The position numbers and the translations under genes were made by a program. A stretch of 64,000 bases of DNA from Conus ventricosus (lineage: Eukaryota > Mollusca > Gastropoda > Neogastropoda > Conidae), in the NCBI GenBank assembly GCA_018398815.1, contig CM031628.1, positions 3,878,507 through 3,942,506 of the forward strand, in the 5' to 3' direction. The notes beneath the pieces were generated by a model, which saw nothing but the letters and a program-made list of their open reading frames with translations, had not been told where the DNA came from and ran no database searches. The number at the start of each line of letters is the position of its first letter. The first letter of the stretch is position 1. Of this stretch, positions 32,642 through 43,525 are shown one piece after another.

Positions 32642-33663
32642 GTTGTCTCATATACAGAAAATACTTGGTAAACAGGTTGGCCTATACAGAGATGACGGTC
32701 TTGCCACGTTAAACAATAAACCAAAAATCATTGAAAACAAGAAAAAAGAACTTTGTAAAATTTTTCAAGCCATAACCTAAAAATCACAGTAGAAGCCAAC
32801 AAAAAAACAGTAAATTATTTAGACATAACATTAGACCTTAAGGATCATCATACAAACCATATAAAAAACCTAATGACACACCCGTCTACGTAGACATCAA
32901 CAGTAACCACCCACCCTCCATCTTAAAAACCATACCTAATGGTATAAACAAAAGATTATCTAAACTGTCATGCAATGAGAAAGAATTTAACAGTGCAGCA
33001 GCTGAATATCAAGAGGCGCTGAAAAAAAAGTGGCTACAACTACAAATTACAATACAACCCAGATAACAACATGAACAGCAATAGGAAAAACAGGAAAAGA
33101 AAAATTATATGGTATAACCCTCCATATGATGGAAGAACAAAAACTAACGTAGGAAAAGAATTCCTCAGAATCCTTAAAACATCATTCCCAAAAGAACATG
33201 TACTATCTAAAATATTCAACAAAAATACCGTCGAGCTATCATACTCGTGTATGCCCAACCTTAAAATATAATTGATTCTTCCAATAAAACCAAAAACAAC
33301 ACAACCAAAGAGGGTGATGAAAGGATATCTTGTAATTGCACTAAAAAAGACCAGTGCCCTCTGAATAATAAATGTCTCTACAACAATATGGTGTACCAAG
33401 CTACGGTAACAACAGACAGTGATAAAGAAACATACATAGGAATCACGGCCAACCACTTTAAAACCAGATATGCAAACCATAAACAGTCTTTCAAAAATGA
33501 AAAATACAAAAACCAAACAGAATTAAGTAAATATATTTGGAAACTGAAAAATAAGAAAATAGATTACAACATATGGAAAATTATAAAAAGAGCAACACCA
33601 TACAACAACATTTCTAAAAAAATGCAACTTATGTACTACAGAAAAGTGGCTGATATTATGTAA
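32596..33663 (+). pseudogene. Penelope-like RT fragment and GIY-YIG endonuclease, right copy
   Basis: Begins mid-RT at SYDGAE. An extra T in ACGTTGTGAA shifts frame relative to the left copy, then CELVGLF and [11 protein letters not shown] follow. After more stops come [39 protein letters not shown] and SCNCTKKDQCPL with its cysteines. The GIY-YIG module (MVYQATV, TYIGITANHFKTRYANH, LSKYIWKLK) is intact from 33388 to the stop at 33661. The C-terminal endonuclease is the best-preserved part of either copy. Confidence 0.8.
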
Positions 33664-33965
33664 ACCCCACCTAGCATCCCTGAACTCTAAAGTAGAAATG
33701 ATACAACAATTGCAGGCATAAATGGAAATCTTTGTCAATGCATATTCCGTAACGCGTCCCCCCTAAACGCGCCCCAAAAAGAAAAACCGGCAGGCCACGT
33801 GCCGCACGCACAGAGCTCAATGCACCATTCCGTGGCACGTCCCCCCCCCCCACCCCCCCACCCCTGAGCGCGCCCCAAAAAGAAAAGCCGGCAGGCCACG
33901 TGCCGCACGCGCAGAGCTCACACGCCCACACACCACAATATATAACACCGGTGGCGTGCCCAAAT

Positions 33966-34018
33966 TGTATACCCTGAGGAGAGCGCTTTTAGCTTGAAAC
34001 AAGCTTGTAGGTTTTAAC
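33966..34018 (+). ncRNA. Hammerhead ribozyme candidate of the Penelope-like element
   Basis: CTGAGGA (33974-33980) fits the CUGANGA core. GAGC-GCTTTTA-GCTT gives a 4-bp stem II with one wobble. GAAA at 33996-33999 completes the core. The next bases, ACAAGCTTGT, are a perfect palindrome for a loopless stem III, followed by GTA, so cleavage is predicted after 34009. ACC before the core pairs with GGT after the cleavage site for stem I. Minimal type I hammerheads with palindromic stem III are known from Penelope-like elements. Activity, perhaps as a dimer, is inference. Confidence 0.6.
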
Positions 34019-34052
34019 CTCTTCGTTTTAAAATCCTGTTTTAAACTGGTAT

Positions 34053-35134
34053 ATATATATATATATAATATATATATGCGTGCAGTGTTGCAAAAAAGAA
34101 AAAAAAAAGTTACATTCTTGCATGGTTGTATGTCGGATGGAGTACAGGTTAGTGGAATTCTACAGTTATAACAAACTTACCCATGAGGTGTAACTGGAAT
34201 TTCACTGACTTGTATAAAGACACAAGAGAATGCTCCACACACAGGTTCGCACAGTGAAGCACCAGCACTATGATGATATGAAGAATAATACTTGCCCATC
34301 TGGATGATCTCATTGAAGGTGCTCAAGCTGACAGATTTGCTTGAGCTCTCTTCTAAGATCTCTCATGTCCTTGTTCAGATCAGTGACATGAAATTCCGTG
34401 TAAACGTTACAGGTATTGAACATTGAATTGAATATAATCATTACAGGTAAGTTTGTTGTAGTGTAGAAACAGAAAGGGCAGCAAAAAGGGGAGCAAAGAC
34501 TGTTTTGGGTCATGTCAATAATAAATTGCCTATTGTCATACAAAGAATCATACACTAGAAAGGTTTCAAGATTTTTCAGTTCATCAAAATTTTGTTTAAG
34601 GATTCGGTGAGACTGGTTTGAACTGCAGACCTGTTTCACGTCTGACTTTCGGCCTTTGTGCAGCTCATTAGAGACTGAATACTGCCCAGATATGAAGTAT
34701 ATATGTCCTGGTGATGTTACCATTCAGCATTATATATTTGACTGATTTTAATGAAACCTTTGAGACTTGAAACTGTGCCCTCTATAGACTTCAGAGAGGT
34801 TTTTTTTTTTTTTAAACACTTCTTTATTTGTTGTCCTTTGTTCCTCTTGTTTAATTTAATGACTTGCCTTTTACAAAGTCCATTAAATAATGGTCTCAAA
34901 TGAATTATAGATCACTGCAGATATTCACCTGTGATCCCTCCCTTTACAATTTTTCCTCCTGTACACTCTCTACGTGTCCAACTCTCGCACCTTCTCCTCC
35001 CTCCCACCTCCCCCCCATAACATACACACACACACGCACACGCTTTTCGTTTTTTTTTTTTTTTTTTTTTTTTTTAACTTTTGTGATAAACATTCTAATA
35101 CTGAAAATAACCAGAATTAGGCATCAGCAATTAT
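34053..35134. other. Intron 3 of copy B, no gene seen
   Basis: T-run at 35051-35074 and a CA-rich stretch; otherwise unremarkable. Confidence 0.5.
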
Positions 35135-35295
35135 CATGTCTGATGGGAGAGTAAACAGATTCCCTCCCTTTGCAGTGATCAACAATTACCTACATGTCTG
35201 ATGGGAGAGTAAACAGATTCCCTCCCTTTGCAGTGATCAACAATTACCTACATGTCTGATGGGAGAGTAAACAGATTCCCTCCCTTTGCAGTGAT
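35135..35295. repeat. 58-bp tandem repeat, about 2.8 copies
   Basis: Units starting CATGTCTGATGGGAGAGTAA at 35135, 35193 and 35251. Confidence 0.85.
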
Positions 35296-35457
35296 ATAGC
35301 CACCCCAAGGCCACGGCTGCTGTCAATAAAAACGCTTCAATACAACTGTGATATAGGTATTTATGTTAAAGTTATCTCTGATATACTTTTGTTTTTACTG
35401 TTTACGGATGTAAATAGATGTTTGTTTTTAAGATGTCAAACATAATACTTTTTGAAG

Positions 35458-35569
35458 GTGAGGGACAAGGTCTTGGCGAAGGGCTGTGTGTGGCCATTCT
35501 GGTCCTGCAAAGCTTCACAATCGTTTTCCTTGGTGTCCACATCTGTTGGCGATGCCGAAACAAGCAAAG
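35458..35569 (+). CDS. Transmembrane exon of receptor-like gene copy B
   Basis: A possible acceptor is TTTTGAAG at 35457, or ACAAG at 35469; both give phase 1, matching the stalk exon. The donor is AAAG/GTAAGT at 35569-35570. It reads EGQGLGEG, then a hydrophobic span LCVAILVLQSFTIVFLGVHI of membrane-crossing length, then CWRCRNKQ, a basic stop-transfer sequence. That places the Ig-like part outside the cell and a short tail inside (inference, type I topology). The exon ends in phase 2. Confidence 0.5.
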
Positions 35570-36224
35570 GTAAGTTGTGCAGATCTCTGTGAATATCGCC
35601 TTTGTCTTGAAGTGACGAGTGTTCAGTGTTTCCTTTTTAACCGTTGCTGTGAATGGTTGAAGTTCTTCAGGTTTGTTGACAGTGGGTTGTCAGAGTTTCA
35701 GATCATTGAAGTTGTGAGGGTTTTCCTACCCCTAAGTGAAATTTGAATGGGGGGAGGGGGGGGGGGGGTGGGTGGTTCATACTCCTGACAAAAAATTCAG
35801 GGGTGTTTCAAATCCAAAGCATTCTGCCATGTTTTATGTAAAAAGCGACTTTCATCATTGAGGTTTATCTAATTGTTATGATTTTACGTGTGTTTGCCAG
35901 CATGTATCACAGTTTAGTTTTCACTTGTTGCTTTAACCATGAAAGTGTGTCATGGTGTCCAACATGGAAGTGGATTGGTCACTGGTGATGGTCAAGGTGA
36001 ATCTGCTGACAGTTGGCGATATGACACACTAGGATGATTGGCATTCCTTGGACATTGGAGGGGAACCAGGGCTGGTGGATGAAAGTTTCCCGATCCTTAT
36101 GTGGCTTGAATACTGTGAAAGCTTTCTGCTGTGTGTAACTTCCACATAGCATCAAGTTTGAGGCATCCAGCCTCTGCCACTGAAACTCCGTCAACCATCA
36201 CTCTATAAAAACTTGGTTGGTGGT
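35570..36224. other. Intron 4 of copy B, proximal
   Basis: Poly-G at 35757-35769. No exon recognised. Confidence 0.5.
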
Positions 36225-36957
36225 CTGTTCTGTTGACATCCAGTCTGCACTGGTAATGGTGGTCTACTCTGTTGACGTCCAGTCTGCACTGGTAATGGTG
36301 GTCTGCTCTGTTGACGTCCAGTCTGCACTGGTAATGGTGGTCTGCTCTGTTGACGTCCAGTCTGCACTGGTAATGGTGGTCTGCTCTGTTGACGTCTGCA
36401 CTGGTATGTCAATCTCTTTGGGCAGTGCTCCTGGTAATGGTGGTCTGTTCTGTTGACGTCTGCACTGGTATGTCAATCTCTTTGGGCAGTGCTCCTGGTA
36501 ATGGTGGTCTGCTCTGTTGACGTCTGCACTGGCGTGTCAGTCTCTTTGGGCAGTGCTCCTGGTAATGGTGGTCTGCTCTGTTGACGTCTGCACTGGTATG
36601 TCAATCTCTTTGGGCAGTGCTCCTGGTAATGGTGGTCTGCTCTGTTGACGTCTGCACTGGTATGTCAATCTCTTTGGGCAGTGCTCCTGGTAATGGTGGT
36701 CTGCTCTGTTGACGTCTGCACTGGTATGTCAATCTCTTTGGGCAGTGCTCCTGGTAATGGTGGTCTGTTCTGTTGACAGTCTGCACTGGTATGTCAATCT
36801 CTTTGGGCAGTGCTCCTGGTAATGGTGGTCTGCTCTGTTGACAGTCTGCACTGGTATGTCAATCTCTTTGGGCAGTGCTCCTGGTAATGGTGGTCTGTTC
36901 TGTTGACAGTCTGCACTGGTATGTCAATCTCTTTGGGCAGTGCTCCTGGTAATGGTG
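36225..36957. repeat. Compound minisatellite, 46- to 48-bp then 64-bp units
   Basis: The first part has units with GTCTGCACTGGTAATGGTGG. From about 36390 the unit grows to 64 bp by adding GTCAATCTCTTTGGGCAGTG and CTCC. About twelve units in all. Frames are artefacts. Confidence 0.9.
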
Positions 36958-37427
36958 GCTAGAAAAAAGACACAAATTTGACAAAAGTATCTTACCTCAT
37001 TTTGGTTCATTTTGCTTTAAACTGTCCTGTGTTTGTTTCTGTGTGTTTCACTCATAGTGACACACCATGTTGACAGCCAAGGAAAGCAAACTGCCACTGA
37101 GAACCAATCAGCATTTCGCCTCTGACCAACCAGATGTGAGGCTTTTGGTGGTTGACTGATGAACAGCAGGAAGGCTTACAACGGGAAAACACACTACTTA
37201 GAATTTTTGTGTTCTGTCTCACAACCAGTTTCAGTTCCGTGACTGAACTCTTCTCTGTAATGAGGTTTCTTGTAAAATCTGTGCATGTTCATGTTCTTTG
37301 ATTTTCTTTATAAGTGTGTTCATACCCTCTTGCTTTTTCCATTTACGTGATTTTCTTTTTCAGTATGTTATGTATTACCATTTGCACATGATGTGAAATG
37401 CTGGTTAAGCAGACACCCATGCTTTCC

Positions 37428-37705
37428 ATACAGGCAGTGTAATTCATCCTCATTCACCGACTGGGGGAAGTCAGGACTTCCATAGTCTGTATTCAGGCAG
37501 TGTGTTATTCATCCTCATTCTCTGACTGTGGGAAGTCAGGACTTCCATAGTCTGTATTCAGGGAGTTTGTTTCTTATCCTCATTCACTGACTCTTAATCG
37601 CGACACCTATAATCAGCGTGTAGGCAGCTAGTTAGTTATTCTCATTCACCAACTCTTAATCGCGACATCTATAATCAGCGTGTAGGCAGCTAGTTAGTTC
37701 TCGTT
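37428..37705. repeat. Two short tandem repeat groups
   Basis: A roughly 65-bp unit with GGAAGTCAGGACTTCCATAG recurs about 2.5 times, followed by a roughly 65-bp unit with TATAATCAGCGTGTAGGCAG twice. Confidence 0.7.
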
Positions 37706-37837
37706 CACCAGCTCTGAAACACTCCTTCCCTTTTATGAATCGTGCTTACATGGCTGTGCTCTTTTGCTTTGTGTCATTTTCTGTACATGCATGTGCACTT
37801 TTTCTTTTCTGGATTCACCTGTTATCAGTCAGCAGCT

Positions 37838-38428
37838 CAGCAGACTCGGTCAGAGGTCAGTGGTCAGGGTGGATGTAGAACTGCCATGCAGCCCTGAAGG
37901 TGTAGAGTTGATGGTCAGTGGTCAAGGTGGATGCAGAACTGCCATGCAGCCCTGAAGGTGTGGAGTTGATGGTCAATGTCAGTGGTCAGGGTGGATGCAG
38001 AACTGCCATGCAGCCCTGAAGGTGTGGAGTTGGTCAGTGTCAGTGGTCAGGGTGGATGCAGAACTGCCATGCAGCCCTGAAGGTGTAGAGTTGATGGTCA
38101 GTGTCAGTGGTCAGGGTGGATGCAGAACTGCCATGCAGCCCTGAAGGTGTGGAGTTGATGGTCAGTGGTCAGGGTGGATGTAGAACTGCCATGCAGCCCT
38201 GAAGGTGTGGAGTTGATGGTCAGTGGTCAGGGTGGATGTAGAACTGCCATGCAGCCCTGAAAGTGTAGAGTTGATGGTCAGTGGTCAGGGTGGATGTAGA
38301 ACTGCCATGCAGCCCTGAAGGTGTGGAGTTGATGGTCAGTGGTCAGGGTGGATGTAGAACTGCCATGCAGCCCTGAAGGTGTGGAGTTGATGGTCAGGGT
38401 GGATGTAGAACTGCCATGCAGCCCTGAA
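37838..38428. repeat. 58-bp minisatellite, about ten copies
   Basis: Units of GGTCAGTGGTCAGGGTGGAT then GTAGAACTGCCATGCAGCCC and TGAAGGTGTGGAGTTGAT. It ends where a transposon terminus begins at 38429. Confidence 0.9.
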
Positions 38429-38985
38429 CAGGTTCGTACGCCCCTTGAAACTCCCTGATTTCCAAGAGCCAGTTTCAAGATCTTGAACCCCCTTGAAAAT
38501 CAATAAAATGTGGTTATGTCGACCAGACCTCCTTGAAAAACCTTTGAAAATCAAGCCATCATCTCCAAAATAATTTTGATGTGGCAAGAAAAAATATGGC
38601 AGTTTGATTTTTATGCGTTCAGGTTGATAAAAAATTATTTTCAAAATTTTTACATCATCGTGATCCTATCTTTTCGTCTGCTATGAACCAAGGGAGATAA
38701 TTTGTAACTTCCACAATTTTAAAATTCTACTCATGCGCGAAGGTCTTGCGCTTCCGGCTTGTTCGGTTCATTGTGAACGGAGCATGAAAATGCTGGGGTG
38801 AAATGTGCTGTCAGCCATCTGTGGTTGGATAAACCCGAGTTTTCTGACTGGGCGAGAGAAGACAAAGCAAACAAACATACCTGCTGCTGCACAGTCTGCA
38901 AAAAAAGTTTCGATGTGCAAGCAATGGGCGAGAGTGCCTGGTTAGCCACAGAAAAGGAAAAAAGCACATGGCTCTACTGGGGAGG
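38429..38985 (+). mobile_element. 5' fragment of zinc-finger transposon family, copy 3
   Basis: Starts CAGGTTCGTACGCCCCTTG. Contains the promoter-proximal segment also seen at 40657 and a finger frame at 38803-38985: KCAVSHLWLDKPEFSDWARE, CTVCKKSFDVQAMGESAWLA. The homology stops after AAAGCACATGGCTCTACTGG, so it is truncated. It lies in the last intron of receptor-like copy B. It lacks the insert found in copy 4 and so acts as an empty-site reference. Confidence 0.6.
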
Positions 38986-39145
38986 GGGAGGAGTTGACAA
39001 GTCTGCATATTGACCTTGTCCATGAGGGCACACAGTTGTCTTTGTTCTGGTTGACAGCTTGAGAGTGGACTTGACATGTCTCATATTTCACTGGTCGATT
39101 TCCTTAAAAACCGCCCAATGCTTACCACCTCTTTATTTGTTTCAG

Positions 39146-39200
39146 GACCACAGGACGGAGGACACGTTCATTTGTCTACAGTGATCAGCTGATTAATTAA
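39146..39200 (+). CDS. Possible terminal coding exon of receptor-like copy B
   Basis: A strong acceptor (CTCTTTATTTGTTTCAG) precedes 39146. Taken in phase 2 from the transmembrane exon it reads RTTGRRTRSFVYSDQLIN and stops at 39198-39200, giving a basic tail of about 25 residues. Supported by the splice signal and phase only; another exon could lie elsewhere or be missing. Confidence 0.3.
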
Positions 39201-39539
39201 CACAATGAACCGAACTGAAGAACGACAGAGCCAAGTTTTACCAACTGAGCTGGTCCGTGAAGCATGTTCTAGTGTGAGCCATAGATATCTCCATTGTTTT
39301 ACCCAAACCCTGGTTTGTGCTTCAGTCTGCTGAGGACACGTCCATGCCTGCTCTCCAGACTGCTGCCATCTGCCAGTGACCATCTACAGACTCACCAACA
39401 GTGCCATCACACTGAGAAAGACAAACAGGGGGAGGAGGGAAGGGTAAAATGGGGAAGATCTTTTGTAAATGTTAAACCTTTCACTAGCAACACACAAGCG
39501 CGCACGAGATCCCAGAAATGGGGAAGTCTCTGTGTGCGT

Positions 39540-39570
<31 letters not shown>

Positions 39571-40656
39571 AATAACACTTTATTAGTAAAGGAAAGCAAC
39601 ATTAATGCCTCCGCAAAGATTTAGATAAAAAGAGAAGGAAAAAAAAGGGGGGGGGGGGGGAGATGGGAGGGAGAGGAAGCCAGAATTCATGGAAATGGAA
39701 ATGTTAAAACCCTTCACGAGCAGTGGGAATCATTGGAATCTTTCTTGAAGACAGATTTATTCATATTGCCTGCTCCTAGGGAGACATGGATGATTGTGAC
39801 TATGCTCCTTTAGTATCAAATTGCAATACACCACAGTCTATTCTGTGGGTTTTTTCACCACCAAGGGTTAAAAAAAAAAAATCCAACAGCACCCCAAAGC
39901 AGCCAGTGAAGAATAGCAAAGTAAAAAGAAAGTCGGGTAAGGAAGCAAGTTGCTGAAAAACAAAGTATATAAACAATATAAAATGTAGGGGGCCTATGCT
40001 TAAGGATCAATTCAAGGATGCAAGGGCGGTCATAAGATGTCCAACAGTCCTAGTGGTCAGCTCTTCAGTTTAATAACCCAAGCATTGTCAGCTGCTAAGA
40101 ATTGAGCAGAACAGCCTTTACTTGGATCTCCTAAGGGATGCAACCTCCCACTGACTGACCTAACAATGTTATGCCAAACAAAGTAGGGTAAAACGAGTGC
40201 AGGCTAACAATTTTTCCATTATTTATTAATGACTTGGCAGAGATTTAGATAAACCAAAAAAAATTTCTAGAGGGAGGGGGGGGGGTGTGTGAGGAAGCAT
40301 AAAATCAGGGACATCAGCAGGTATATTTGAATAAAATGAATACTAAAACAAGTTGGACATCTTTTCCCTCGGGGACAATTCTTATTTTCAAGCTTTCACC
40401 ACAAGGGCTTCATCAGGAATAAAACACTTCATAAAATGTCCAGTGCTTACAACATAACTCCTCAGCAGTTACAACTATCTGTTTTAACTCGCACACACGC
40501 ACGCACATTCTTTTCAATTTCTCTCTCCTCCCCCCCCCCACCCCCTCCCCCTCTCTCTTCCTCTATCTCTCTTTTCCTTCCCCCCCCCCCCCCCCCCCCC
40601 CCCCCCCTTAGAAAAACACACGCACCCCCACCTCTCTTCCTCCATCTCTCTTTCCT
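39201..40656. other. Possible 3' UTR, then unassigned sequence
   Basis: TA repeat at 39548-39570, poly-G at 39651-39660, poly-C at 40581-40607. At 40390-40415 the complement of CCTGATGAAGCCCTTGTGG and GAAAGCTTG occurs (see findings). No gene recognised. Confidence 0.4.
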
Positions 40657-42960
40657 CAAAATCAATAAAATGTGGTTCTGTTGACCATCGTACATCCCCC
40701 GGCATAGTTGTGACCTTGAAAACCTTTGAAAATAAAGCCTCCGGCTCCCAGAAATTATATTGTGGAAAAAAAAAGGCATTTGATTTTTCTGCGTTCAGGT
40801 TGATGGAAAATTATTTTAAAACAAATTTTTACAGTCACGATCCTGCTTTGACCGCTATTAAACCAAGGGAGATAATTTGTAACTTCCGCGATTTTTAGAT
40901 TCTGCGCATGCGCAAAAGTCTTGCACTTTTGGTTTGTTTGGTTCTCTGTGATTGCTGGTTCATGAACAATGCTTAAAAATGCCTGGGGGAAAATGTGCTT
41001 TCAACCGTCAGTGGTTGGATAAACCCGAGTATTCTGACTGGGCAAGAGAAGACAAAGCAAACAAACATGCCTGCTACTGCACAGTCTGCAAAAAAGTTTC
41101 GATATGTGAGCAATGGGCGAGAGTGCCTGGTTAGCCACAGCAAAGGAAACAAGATGCGAAGCATATAAACATACTCCCAGTTTTCCAAACCGCTTATAAA
41201 TCGGCCAAGTGCTTCGTGAGATAAGAAATAAAGGCAAAATAACGGTTTTAAACGGTTATTTAACCGATGTACACTTTTGAAACCGGTATTTTAGTCTTCA
41301 CTGGGCTAAAGCCTGTGTACATACCAAATGTCATCCAAATCGGACAATATGTAAAGAATAACGGTTTTTAACGGTCAGATTTTGAAACACTGCATGGAAG
41401 TGCCATTTGTGTGTGATGACCTTTCTATATTCAAAATTTCATTAAAACCCACCAATATATAAAAATTAACGGTTATATAACCGACACTTTTGAAACCGGT
41501 ATTTTAGTCCTCACTGGGCTAAAGCCTGTGTACATATCAAATTTCATCCAAATTGGACAATATGTCAATAACGGTTTTTAACGGTCAAATTTTGAAATAC
41601 TATATAGAAGTGCCATTTGTGTGTGATAACCTTTCTATATACCAAATTTCATTAAAATCCACCTATATATAAGAAATAACGGTTTTAAACGGTTGTTTAA
41701 TCCATTTTCAGCATAACATCACTTACATATGGACAGAGGCTCCGATTTGTCACAAGATCATCCAAACCGCTTATAAATTGGCCAAGTACTTTCTGAGATA
41801 TTCCATAAAGAAGAAAAACCGTTGCAGGCCGTTACAACCATTAGTAACGGCTCTAATGTGGCAAACTAAAACATCAGGCATCATCTGTGACCCATAATGA
41901 ACATATCTGCTAATTTTCATAAAGGTCGGCCGAGTACTTTCAGAGATATTCCATAAAGAAGAAAAACCGTTACAGCCGTTAGTAACGGTTTTAACGGTAA
42001 ACTAAAACATCAGGCATTATTTGTGACCCATAATGAACATACCTACAAATTTTCAGAAAGACCGGCCAAGTACTTTCTGAGATATTCCATAAAGAAGAAA
42101 AACCGTTACAGGCCGTTACAGCCGTTAGTAACGGCTATAACGAGGTAAACTAAAACATCAGGCATCATCCGTGACCCATAATGAACGTAACTGCGCATTT
42201 TTACAAAGATCGGCCAAGTACTTTCGGAGATATTCCATAAAGAAGAAAAAACCGTTGCAGCCGTTGGTAACGGCTATAGCGGTAAACTAAAACATCGGGC
42301 ATCATCCGTGGCCCATAATGAACATACCTACAAATTTTCAGAAAGATCGGCCCAGTAGTTTTGTCTGGAGCAAGTGGAATACATTTTGACCACCGACACA
42401 GACGGACACACACACGCACGCACACACCCACAGACAGCATTTCTTCGTTCCCATTCTAAAGTACTCCCTGTTCTATAAGAACTGGGAGTACAAAAAGCAC
42501 ATGGCTCTACTGGCGTTGAACAAATCTTTGGCAGCAATACCCATCTTGCACTTTCTTACAAACAAAATAGGAGCAGCAGCATCGAACACGAATGTTGTGT
42601 TGCCATTAAATCCTGATCCTGATGTGTCCACGCGCGAATCTAATACCAGCTCTTCAGCCACAATGGACTCGTTTTGCTCAAAGACGGATGTGCTGAAATC
42701 TGAAATTCTTTGGACACTGCAACTCTTACCAAAACTTTGACTCTTGTGAATGGAATTCTCAGCTTTTTCAAACAATGTTTCCAGCTAGTCAAATCGCCAA
42801 AGGATTTCAGTGTGGTGAGGGAAAATCAAGGTATTCGGCGACATTTTGCATTGCACCTCTTTTTCATTCATTGTTGAGGAAAAGAACACGAGAAGAATCA
42901 AACTACATGGTAGTGAACGATTTGCTGTGAGTGTGGGCAGTGACTTTCCAGACTTTTAGC
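40657..42960 (+). mobile_element. Zinc-finger transposon family, copy 4, interrupted
   Basis: Homologous to copy 3 from AAAATCAATAAAATGTGG onward. A finger frame at 40973-41130 (KCAFNRQWLDKPEYSDWARE, CYCTVCKKV) is cut by the element at 41171-42491. The gene resumes at about 42492 with fragments including ATMDSFCSKTDVLKSEILWT and, after a frame change, SPKDFSVVRENQGIRRHF. The left terminus is not preserved and the right end is uncertain. Degenerate. Confidence 0.55.
41171..42491. mobile_element. 1.3-kb element with ACTCCCAGTT ends and expanded internal repeats
   Basis: Left end ATACTCCCAGTT at 41171 and right end AACTGGGAGTAC to 42491. The interior is built from repeated ACCGTTAC/TAACGG motifs and units of about 125-130 bp containing GAGATATTCCATAAAGAAG and CCCATAATGAACATA. 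No coding capacity. The copy at 28310 shows a short form. Comparison with copy 3 (38940-38970) shows that the flanking transposon is otherwise continuous. A clear target duplication is not visible. Confidence 0.65.
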
Positions 42961-43479
42961 AGTTCTTTTGTATAAAATGACTTTCCAGTTAGTACTAGCA
43001 GTACTTCTGGTTTCTGCTGTTTGAAGTAACGGCTGATTAAGTCGACCTAGGGCAGAAAACGGGTTAGGGGGCGTATCCATTTATGCATGTGTTGTATGTA
43101 TCCTTGAATTAAGGAAAAATCATCTTGAAAACTCTTTTGTTCTTGGGAATCTGTAGGAACCCTGTACTTTGATATGGGCTGGCCATGCAATACATGTCCA
43201 TATGACTGGAATTTGACATACCTCGGTCTTCCTCTTAACCCCCCACAAACTGAAAACCCAGAGGAGCAGAGCACCATTTATTGTCAAACAGTGAAAACCC
43301 AGTGGAGCAAAGCACCATTTATTGTCAAATTCTTCTGGGTACCTGTCTCCACCTATTCCACCCCCTCCCCTTCCCTGTATCTGTGTCAGCTTTCCAACAG
43401 ACCCACAGTGCTACATACATGCTCTCTGTCTCCCTTTGAATATATGCCCCCCCCCCCCCCCCTTCTATTCATCCACTCC

Positions 43480-43525
<46 letters not shown>

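Larger units (their letters stand above)
30411..34052. mobile_element. Penelope-like retroelement pair forming a 3.64-kb palindrome
   Basis: 30411-31875 and 32581-34052 are inverted copies of one another (outer ends ATACCAGTTTAAAAC and its complement), separated by 705 bp unique to the left copy. The left copy is a minus-strand element reaching upstream into RT. The right copy is a plus-strand element whose homology begins at CGATGTCACGATGGG (32581-32595), paired with 31861-31875. Both encode an RT with LYRDDGL and a C-terminal GIY-YIG endonuclease, the canonical Penelope arrangement. Both are frameshifted. The block lies inside the intron between the stalk and transmembrane exons of receptor-like copy B. 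Confidence 0.85.

Noticed and set aside
33040..33516. 158-residue hydrophobic frame on the minus strand resembling a membrane protein
   Set aside because: It is the antisense of the Penelope-like GIY-YIG coding region. A/T-rich coding DNA reads as hydrophobic on the other strand.
36225..38428. CRISPR-like regularly spaced repeats
   Set aside because: Units abut without unique spacers and vary gradually, so these are minisatellites in animal DNA. The same holds for 45.9-47.3 kb.
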